From assembly GCA_037355855.1 (NCBI GenBank), contig JAYLWG010000022.1, positions 1 to 14,284 on the forward strand: a stretch of DNA of 14,284 bases. The letters run 5' to 3'. The stretch is from Pseudo-nitzschia pungens (Eukaryota > Bacillariophyta > Bacillariophyceae > Bacillariales > Bacillariaceae). The translations under genes were made by a program, and so were the position numbers. Positions 6,143-14,284 of this stretch are shown here, piece by piece. The first letter of the stretch is position 1, and every line of letters starts with the position of its first letter. Below the pieces are notes generated by a model. The model searched no databases and was not told where the DNA came from. It saw only the letters and a list, made by a program, of their open reading frames with translations.

Positions 6143-8018
6143 ATGAATAAGGATACAATACAAAAGATTCTTATTGGCTTGTTTGTCAGTGCTTGTATCT
6201 TTTTAGGGATTCAAGTGATGGATGTAGACAATATTTTAGAAGTTGATAAAAATTCAACAAAAACAGAAATGACTGTTGCTTCGAGTGGTTCAAGAATGAC
6301 ATATGGAAGATTCTTAGAATATTTAGAACTTGGCTGGGTAAAACAGGTTGATTTATATGATAATAATCGAAATGCAATCGTTTTAGCGTCAAGTCCGGAA
6401 TTGGGTAATCGCCCACAGGCTATCCGTGTTGAAATTCCAGTTGGCGCATCGCAATTAATTCAAAAGTTAAAAGAGTACAACATTGACTTTGATGCTCACC
6501 CGCTTCCACAAAAAAGTCTTTTAATTACTATTGCTAGTAATTTAATTTTACCATTAGTTTTTATTGCTGGGTTAATCTTCTTTTTCCAAAATTCTGAAAA
6601 CTTCCCGCAAAATAACGGAATGTCTCCAATGAATTTAGGAAAATCAACAGCTCGATATGATCAACGTCCAGAAACAGGAATTTCTTTCTTTTGATGATAT
6701 AGCGGGAATTGATGAAGCAAAAGCTGAATTTGAGGAAATTGTTTCATTTTTACGTGAACCAGAACGTTATACATTAGTTGGTGCAAAAATTCCAAAAGGG
6801 GTTTTATTAGTTGGACCTCCAGGAACAGGAAAAACATTATTAGCAAAAGCTATTGCAAGTGAAGCAAATGTGCCATTTTATAATGTTGCCGGTTCAGAGT
6901 TTGTAGAAATGTTCATTGGTATTGGGGCAGCGAGAATTCGTGACTTATTTAAAAAAGCCTCTGAAAATACACCTTGTATTGTTTTCATTGATGAAATTGA
7001 TGCAGTTGGTCGTGAACGTGGTGCTGGTATTGGTGGCGGTAATGATGAGCGTGAGCAAACATTAAATCAGTTATTAACTGAAATGGATGGTTTTAAAGAG
7101 AATAAAGGTGTTATTGTAGTTGGAGCTACAAACCGAGTTGATATTTTAGATTCTGCTTTATTACGTCCTGGTCGTTTTGATCGACAAATTACTGTTGGAT
7201 TACCAGACAGATTAGGAAGACTTGGAATTTTAAAAGTTCATGCGAGAAACAAACCTTTAGATAAAGATGTTTCATTAATTCAAATTGCAAATCGAACACC
7301 AGGATTCTCTGGGGCAGACTTAGCAAACTTATTGAATGAATCAGCTATTTTAGCAACTCGTTATAAGAAAGATACAATTTCGAAGAACGAAATCAATGAA
7401 GCGGTTGATCGAATCATTGGGGGAATCGCGGGTTCTGCTATGGAAGATACAAAAAATAAAAAATTAATTGCATATCACGAAGTAGGTCATGCAATTGTGG
7501 GTTCGTTATTACAAAATCATGATGCTGTAGAAAAAGTAACATTAATTCCACGTGGAAGTGCGAAAGGATTAACTTGGTTTGCTCCAGATGAAGACCAAAT
7601 GTTAATTTCTCGTGCTCAATTATTAGCAAGAATAACTACAACATTAGGTGGTCGAGTGGCTGAACGTGTGATTTTTGGCGAAACAGAAGTAACAACAGGA
7701 GCCAGCAGTGATTTACAACAAGTAACTCGCGTTGCTCGCCAAATGGTAACACGCTACGGTATGTCAATTCTTGGTCCAATTGCATTAGAAAATGATAACA
7801 ATGAATTACTTTTCAAAGGTGAGATGTCAAATCGAATTGATGCTGAAGTTTGTAGAATTGTAAATCATTGTGAACAATTAGCAACGAGAATTGTTCGTGA
7901 TAATCGTGTAATTATTGATTTAATTGTTGAACGTTTGTTAGATGCAGAAACATTAGATGGTGATGAGTTCCGTAATTTAGTAGAACAATATACAATTCCA
8001 CCTGCACAAATGAAATAA
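6143..8018 (+). CDS. ftsH: ATP-dependent zinc metalloprotease FtsH (frameshifted as read)
   Basis: This membrane AAA protease is about 623-624 residues when the frame is restored. Two membrane helices sit at about residues 7-25 and 125-145. Then come Walker A GPPGTGKT (nt 6813-6836), Walker B IVFIDEID (about nt 6981-7001), the SRH motif with RPGRFDR, the zinc site HEVGH (nt 7476-7490), and TTGASSDLQ, whose Asp is the third zinc ligand 74 residues on, as in E. coli. FtsH degrades damaged photosystem II D1 and other thylakoid proteins. As read, the frame ends at a TGA (6692-6694) and resumes at DDIAGID. The break lies in TTTCTTTCTTTT (6681-6692), where a 4-base TTTC duplication or one extra T explains it. 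An AAGGA precedes the ATG. ATG 6657 is an internal artefact. Confidence 0.95.
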
Positions 8019-8043
8019 AAACGCTTTAGCTTTAATTAAAAAG

Positions 8044-8083
8044 TTTTCATTCTTATTACTTTTAAAGGTAATAAGAATGAAAA
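8044..8083. terminator. Bidirectional hairpin between ftsH and atpA
   Basis: A perfect 16-bp stem (8044-8059 with 8068-8083), with TTTTCATTCTTATTAC pairing with its complement, closes an 8-base loop. It lies 26 bases after the ftsH stop and 14 bases beyond the atpA stop on the opposite strand. It is the best terminator-like structure here and probably ends both the ftsH and the atp transcripts. Confidence 0.75.
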
Positions 8084-8097
8084 TTATTATTTATTAT

Positions 8098-9657
<1,560 letters not shown>

Positions 9658-10221
9658 TTAAATTTCTAACACAGTATCTAGATGTTTTGCTAGTTTTTGT
9701 AATTGATTTTTAACTGTAAAATCAATAACTTTTGATTCTGTTTTAATTAAAAATCCACCAATTAAACTAGGGTCAACATTAATTACTAATCGAATTTCTC
9801 TAGCATTCGTTAATTCTTTTAATTTTTGAATTAGCGTATCTTTTTGTAAATTTGTAAAAGCAGATGCTGTTGAAACTTCAATCATTTTAATTGACGCAGT
9901 TTGATAAATTAATTCTAAATAAGCATCAATAACTGACGTTAATAAATTAATTCGATCACGTTCAACTAAAACCATTAAGAAATTAAAAGTATCAGTATTA
10001 AGTTGCGACTTTAATGTTTTCGTTAAAATCCCACGTTTTACTTCTTGTTTTACAATAGGATTGTTTAGATATTCTAATAATTCTGGAGTTTCCTCAAGGA
10101 AGATATCTAAATTTTGAAAATCTGCTGTAATTTGATGCATGATGTTCTTTTCAACAGAAAAGTCAAATAAGGCACGTGCATAAGGAGCTGCAATTTTCGA
10201 TGTTAAGGGATTTCCACTCAT
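9658..10221 (-). CDS. atpD: ATP synthase CF1 delta subunit
   Basis: This 187-residue protein is the delta (OSCP-like) stator subunit that joins the b/b' stalk to the top of the CF1 head. Helical N-terminal domain residues [13 protein letters not shown] and the C-terminal [20 protein letters not shown], with its conserved GG and D, are typical. The ATG overlaps the atpF stop by four bases (ATGA), and a strong Shine-Dalgarno AAGGAG (10229-10234 on this strand) lies seven bases upstream inside atpF. This suggests coupled translation. A plastid-encoded atpD is a red-lineage trait, since the gene moved to the nucleus in green algae and plants. The frame is intact. Confidence 0.97.
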   Translation of the reverse strand: MSGNPLTSKIAAPYARALFDFSVEKNIMHQITADFQNLDIFLEETPELLEYLNNPIVKQEVKRGILTKTLKSQLNTDTFNFLMVLVERDRINLLTSVIDAYLELIYQTASIKMIEVSTASAFTNLQKDTLIQKLKELTNAREIRLVINVDPSLIGGFLIKTESKVIDFTVKNQLQKLAKHLDTVLEI

Positions 10222-10754
10222 AATAAATCTCCTTTTAATTTATCAATAGTCTCATTAATTAGAGCACTTGAACGTTCTTCCGATTTAAATGTTTCTTGTA
10301 CACGAGTTAATGTTCGTTGTAATACAAGCGTAATAATTTGCTGTTTAATTTCAACAAATATTTGACGTTCTTTAGAACGGAAAGTTGCTAATGCACGGTC
10401 AAAGCGAACTGTTAAATCTTTTTTAGCTTGAAACGCATCTGATTCAAGTAATACTTTTTTAGTTGCAACAGCTTCATTTTTAATTTCACTGATAACAATA
10501 TTTGCTTGATTCAATTGTTTTTGAGCTTCATCTAGACGTTTCTTCGCTTCGCTTAATCTATCTTCAGCATCTTGAACACCTTTTACAATCGTTGTTCTTC
10601 GTTCTTCTAATAATGATCCTAAAAAGTCTCGACCGGTATAAAATAATATTCCAAGCAATGCTGCAATATTAATTAAACCTGTTTCTAGAATATCGGTATT
10701 TAAACTAATGCCTTCATTGGCAAGTAATGTAAAAATCTGATCAAAATTTTCCAT
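10218..10754 (-). CDS. atpF: ATP synthase CF0 subunit b (subunit I)
   Basis: This 178-residue protein has an N-terminal membrane helix at about 26-44, the motif FYTGRDFLG, and then a long charged coiled coil ([20 protein letters not shown] and onward) that forms the peripheral stalk. The length is normal. There is no intron, unlike land-plant atpF. It is co-transcribed with atpG upstream and overlaps atpD by four bases. Its partner in the heterodimeric stalk is AtpG. Confidence 0.97.
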   Translation of the reverse strand: MENFDQIFTLLANEGISLNTDILETGLINIAALLGILFYTGRDFLGSLLEERRTTIVKGVQDAEDRLSEAKKRLDEAQKQLNQANIVISEIKNEAVATKKVLLESDAFQAKKDLTVRFDRALATFRSKERQIFVEIKQQIITLVLQRTLTRVQETFKSEERSSALINETIDKLKGDLL

Positions 10755-10816
10755 GTTTTCGATTTTTTATCTAAACTGTTCACTTATAGAAAGAAAAATT
10801 ACAGTTCACAAAAAAT

Positions 10817-11287
10817 TTAAATTGCTAATCTAGCTTCAATATCTGTCGCTAATGACTGAACAATTTCGTCTAAATTATTAAGTGCAATTTCTTTTTTAGC
10901 AAAAAGATCTTTAGTAATAGTATCTAATAAATTATCAATATATTTTTGAGAAATATTTACTTCTACTTCTAAGATTTCTTTATGAATTTTTTGTGATTTT
11001 GTAATTTCTAATTGAGCTTGTTTACGGACATCCTCTAACTCTTGTTCATATTGTGTTGTTAGTTTATTAGCTTCTGCTAATATTTCTGAAGCTTCGCTAA
11101 GATTTGTTAGAATATATTCTTTTCGCTCTTCAATGATTGTTAATAATGGATTATATAAAATCACATTTAAAAGAATCATTAATAGTAAAAATTGAATTGC
11201 TACTAATGGTAATGTTGCATTTATATCAAATAATCCACCAGGTCCACTAACTTCTGAACTTGAGATTAAAATTGAAAAATTAATCAT
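10817..11287 (-). CDS. atpG: ATP synthase CF0 subunit b' (subunit II)
   Basis: This 156-residue protein has [20 protein letters not shown], the b' signature, with one membrane helix at about residues 26-46, then [14 protein letters not shown] and a coiled coil. It forms the peripheral stalk with AtpF. In plants the b' gene is nuclear; plastid atpG indicates the red lineage. The symbol here means b', not the gamma subunit. The ATG at 11287 follows a 93-base gap after atpH that contains an 11-bp hairpin. The frame is intact. Confidence 0.97.
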   Translation of the reverse strand: MINFSILISSSEVSGPGGLFDINATLPLVAIQFLLLMILLNVILYNPLLTIIEERKEYILTNLSEASEILAEANKLTTQYEQELEDVRKQAQLEITKSQKIHKEILEVEVNISQKYIDNLLDTITKDLFAKKEIALNNLDEIVQSLATDIEARLAI

Positions 11288-11322
11288 ATAAAATCTATAT
11301 ACTATAGAATTAAAGTTTTGTT

Positions 11323-11351
11323 AATAAAAACCTGTTAATTAGGTTTTTATT
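11323..11351 (-). terminator. Hairpin between atpH and atpG
   Basis: A perfect 11-bp stem (11323-11333 with 11341-11351), AATAAAAACCT with AGGTTTTTATT, closes a 7-base loop. On the - strand it follows atpH by about 30 bases and precedes atpG. It may attenuate transcription or protect the atpH 3' end, giving more of the c-ring subunit than of the stalk subunits. Confidence 0.5.
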
Positions 11352-11380
11352 TTGGTGTAAGAATTTCTTACGTCTTAGAA

Positions 11381-11659
<279 letters not shown>

Positions 11660-11689
11660 TTAAAAAATCTAATCTTGGTCAGTCAAAAC

Positions 11690-12406
11690 TTATTCAAGAG
11701 CTTCTGCAATATAAGCAGCAGCTAATGTTGAGAAAATTAAAGCTTGTACTGAACCAGCAAAAATCCCTAATAACATGATTGGTAAAGGAATTACCAACGG
11801 AACTAATGAAGTTAATACAGTAATTGTTAATTCATCAGCTAAAACATTCCCGAATAATCGGAAACTTAATGATAACGGCTTTGTAAAATCTTCTAGAATA
11901 TTAATTGGTAAAAGAAGTGGAATTGGTTGAACATAACGTTTAAAATATCCAAACCCTTTTTTACTTAAACCCGCATAAAAATAAGCAAGTGAAGTTAATA
12001 ATGCTAATGCAACTGTTGTATTAATATCATTTGTAGGAGCAGCAAATTCTCCTTCTGGCAATTCAATTAATTTCCAAGGGATAATCGCCCCTGCCCAGTT
12101 ACATCCAAAAATAAAGAAGAATAACGTTCCAATAAATGGAATCCATTCTTTATAAAAACTCTCACCTAATTGATCTTTAGCAATGTCAGTTACAAATTCA
12201 ACTGCTGTTTCCATAAAATTTTGGAAACCATGGGGAATTCGTTCTGCATTTGAACTACCTAAGAATGCAAACAATAATAATACTGCAAATACAAACCAGA
12301 TAACTACAAGCACTTGACCATGTACTAAAAATCCTGCAAGATTCCAGTAAAAATGTTTTCCAACTTCTGCTTCCGCTAATAGTGTGAACATATTTGAATC
12401 AAACAT
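11690..12406 (-). CDS. atpI: ATP synthase CF0 subunit a (subunit IV)
   Basis: This protein of about 238 residues has several membrane helices and the conserved arginine in [15 protein letters not shown] (about Arg183), which faces the c-ring glutamate in the proton half-channels. The C-terminal [11 protein letters not shown] is typical. I chose the ATG at 12406 ([16 protein letters not shown]); a TTG four codons earlier is possible but unlikely, and a start at Met6 also remains possible. It begins the atp genes after sufC, from which it is separated by about 120 bases. The frame is intact. Confidence 0.97.
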   Translation of the reverse strand: MFDSNMFTLLAEAEVGKHFYWNLAGFLVHGQVLVVIWFVFAVLLLFAFLGSSNAERIPHGFQNFMETAVEFVTDIAKDQLGESFYKEWIPFIGTLFFFIFGCNWAGAIIPWKLIELPEGEFAAPTNDINTTVALALLTSLAYFYAGLSKKGFGYFKRYVQPIPLLLPINILEDFTKPLSLSFRLFGNVLADELTITVLTSLVPLVIPLPIMLLGIFAGSVQALIFSTLAAAYIAEALE

Positions 12407-12528
12407 TTCTGGGTACAAAAAATTTAACTAATTTAGTAAATTACCCAATATTAAAAAAATATAGGAACATGATAGATTATAAATGAATTTATCATAATTT
12501 AGGGATATATTTTATAAAAAAAAGCTTT
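12407..12528 (-). other. Spacer between sufC and atpI with two small hairpins
   Basis: Reading on the - strand, sufC is followed by AAAAAGCTTTTTTTT (centred near 12525), a short palindrome ending in a T run that looks like a weak intrinsic terminator. A 10-bp imperfect hairpin (12469-12478 with 12486-12495) with a 7-base loop lies further on. No clear promoter for atpI stands out. Confidence 0.4.
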
Positions 12529-13287
12529 TTATTTTTTTAACCATTCGTAACCTTTCGCTTCTAGTTGGGTTGCTAAATCAGCTGAACCCGTTTTTGTAAT
12601 TTGACCATTTTGCATTACATGGACATAGGTTGGAGTAATATAATCTAATAATCGCTGATAATGAGTAATCAATAAAATTCCTTTCGAGGGACTCATGAAA
12701 TTATTGATTCCTGCTGAAATTGTTTTCAATGCATCAATATCTAAGCCTGAATCTGTTTCATCTAAAATCACTAATTCAGAATCCAATAAAATCATTTGTA
12801 GAATCTCATTTCGTTTTTTCTCACCCCCTGAAAATCCTTCATTAACATTTCGATTTAAAAAAGCTGGGGACATCTTAACCAGTTCTAATTTCTCGTTAAT
12901 AATTTTGAAAGAACTCAATTGGAGTAACTTCAGGTTTATTATAAAATTTTTGTTTCGCATTGTAGGCCAAACGTAGAAAATCTTCATTACTAACACCCGG
13001 AATTTCAATAGGATACTGAAAAGCTAAAATATTCCTAAATGTGATCTTTCCTCAGGTTCAAGGTCTAAAATACTTAGCCCTTTAAAAAGAATCTCACCAT
13101 CTAATACTGAATAGGCAGGATGGCCAGCTAAAACTTTTGAAAAAGTACTTTTTCCTGAACCATTAGGTCCCATAATGGCATGAATTTCACCTTGATTGAT
13201 TTTTAAGTTAAAATCTTTTAAAATTTCATTTTCATTGATAGAAACGTGTAAATTTTTGACTTCTAAAAGAGTTAAATTTGAATTCAT
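12529..13287 (-). CDS. sufC: Fe-S cluster assembly ATPase SufC (two indels as read)
   Basis: This ABC-type ATPase, formerly Ycf16, has Walker [10 protein letters not shown] near residue 40, the signature [11 protein letters not shown], Walker [13 protein letters not shown] and the switch His in ITHYQ. As read it breaks at two sites: one base missing in the A run 13026-13029 (giving [13 protein letters not shown] when restored), and one extra in AAA 12908-12910 (giving [10 protein letters not shown]). The two changes cancel, and the corrected length is 252 residues, normal for SufC. It works with SufB and nuclear SufD in the stroma to build iron-sulfur clusters. Its ATG shares one base with the sufB stop (TAATG). 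An AAGGAA lies about ten bases upstream. Confidence 0.94.
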
Positions 13288-14284
13288 TAGCCAACACTTC
13301 CTTCTAATTTTAAAGTTAATAAGTTATCTGCTTCTGCAGCAAATTCAAGAGGTAATTCTGTGAAAATTTCACGACAAAAACCGCTGATCATTAATTCAAC
13401 AGCTTTTTCTAATTCTATACCACGCTGTAAAAAGTAAAAAATTTGTTCTTCACCAATTTTGGAAGTTGAAGCTTCGTGTTCAATTTTTGTCGTTGAATTA
13501 TAAACAGAAATAAATGGGAATGTATTTGCATTGGATAAATTACCAATTAATAATGAATCACATTGAGAATAATTACGTGCACCATGAGCCTTATTCAATA
13601 CATTTACAAATCCACGGTAACTATTTTTAGATTTACCAGCAGAAATACCTTTGGAGATAATTCGACTTCGTGAATTTTTACCAATATGCATCATTTTTGT
13701 TCCCGTATCCGCTTGCTGATAATTATTCGTTAATGCAACGGAATAAAACTCACCTTGTGAGTTATCACCCATTAAAACACAACTTGGGTATTTCCATGTG
13801 ATTGCAGATCCCGTTTCAACTTGTGTCCAGGAAATTTTTGAATTGGCTCCAGCACATAAACCACGTTTAGTCACAAAGTTATAAATTCCCCCCTTACCAT
13901 ATTCATTTCCTGAATACCAATTCTGAACTGTTGAATATTTAATTGTGGCATTTTCTAAAGCTACTAATTCAACAACAGCTGCATGAAGTTGATTGGTATC
14001 ATACTGAGGAGCAGTACAACCTTCTAAATAATTAACTTGGCTATTTTTTTCAGCAATTAATAATGTGCGTTCAAACTGTCCTGAATTTTCATCATTGATT
14101 CTAAAATATGTAGAAATATCTAATGGACAAATTGTATCCTCGGGAATATAACAAAACGATCCATCCGTAAATACCGCCGAATTTAATGCCGAAAAATAAT
14201 TATCTCCAATTGGTACAACTGAACCTAAGTATTTTTTAATTAATTCAGGTGAATGATGAACCGCTTCTGAAATTGATGAAAAAT
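13287..14284 (-). CDS. sufB: Fe-S cluster scaffold SufB, C-terminal part (runs off right edge)
   Basis: The visible 331 residues are the C-terminal two-thirds of SufB (Ycf24; about 480 residues in full). The frame is open from the right edge to the TAA at 13287-13289, passing through [46 protein letters not shown], the scaffold Cys in [13 protein letters not shown], and the catalytic region [14 protein letters not shown]. The GTG at 13874 is an internal Val codon. SufB holds the nascent iron-sulfur cluster with SufC and SufD. The start is outside the window. It heads the long - strand run and is translationally coupled to sufC. Confidence 0.96.
   Translation of the reverse strand, partial: FSSISEAVHHSPELIKKYLGSVVPIGDNYFSALNSAVFTDGSFCYIPEDTICPLDISTYFRINDENSGQFERTLLIAEKNSQVNYLEGCTAPQYDTNQLHAAVVELVALENATIKYSTVQNWYSGNEYGKGGIYNFVTKRGLCAGANSKISWTQVETGSAITWKYPSCVLMGDNSQGEFYSVALTNNYQQADTGTKMMHIGKNSRSRIISKGISAGKSKNSYRGFVNVLNKAHGARNYSQCDSLLIGNLSNANTFPFISVYNSTTKIEHEASTSKIGEEQIFYFLQRGIELEKAVELMISGFCREIFTELPLEFAAEADNLLTLKLEGSVG

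Noticed and set aside
6657..8018. Separate protease gene starting at ATG 6657
   Set aside because: The first 11 residues come from the wrong frame of the upstream FtsH part, and the true domain begins at DDIAGID.
13287..13874. Short SufB starting at GTG 13874
   Set aside because: The frame stays open upstream to the window edge and encodes conserved SufB sequence, so this GTG is an internal codon.

Overview
This window is a piece of a plastid (chloroplast) genome of the red-algal lineage, most likely from a diatom. The base composition is very AT-rich. Genes are densely packed and short, with no introns. The gene set is one kept by secondary red plastids: petM, psaM, chlI, secG, rpl35, ycf42, ycf45, ftsH, sufB and sufC, plus the bacterial-type ATP synthase cluster atpI-H-G-F-D-A that includes both atpF and atpG. 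Green-lineage plastids lack most of these together. The diatom assignment rests on remembered protein similarity (PsbH, PetM, SecG, FtsH) and gene order, not on a search.

Layout from left to right. (1) 1-3109 carries small photosynthesis and housekeeping genes, nearly all on the + strand: psbT, psbN (- strand), psbH, petN, petM, rps14, psaM, chlI, secG. (2) 3333-5954 is a - strand block transcribed ycf42, rpl35, rpl20, ycf45. Its 3' end faces secG across a 15-bp hairpin. (3) 6143-8018 is ftsH on the + strand, divergent from ycf42. (4) 8098-14284 is a - strand run transcribed sufB, sufC, atpI, atpH, atpG, atpF, atpD, atpA. It ends at a 16-bp hairpin shared with ftsH. sufB runs off the right edge. 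I see no tRNA, rRNA, insertion sequence, CRISPR array or replication origin.

How the genes work together. psbT, psbN and psbH serve photosystem II. psaM serves photosystem I. petN and petM are small subunits of the cytochrome b6-f complex. The atp genes build the membrane sector, stator and alpha subunit of the ATP synthase that uses the resulting proton gradient. ChlI starts chlorophyll synthesis, and SufB/SufC assemble the iron-sulfur clusters the electron-transfer chain needs. FtsH removes damaged thylakoid proteins, and SecG is part of the membrane protein-insertion channel.

The most striking property is that eight genes (psbH, rps14, secG, ycf45, rpl20, ycf42, ftsH, sufC) are each interrupted by one or two small indels, mostly in short homopolymers, while the protein on both sides stays well conserved. 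The simplest reading is uncorrected sequencing or assembly error, not gene decay. I did not find a new biological system. The best biological lead is that Ycf42, a peroxiredoxin homologue, has serine where the peroxidatic cysteine should be.
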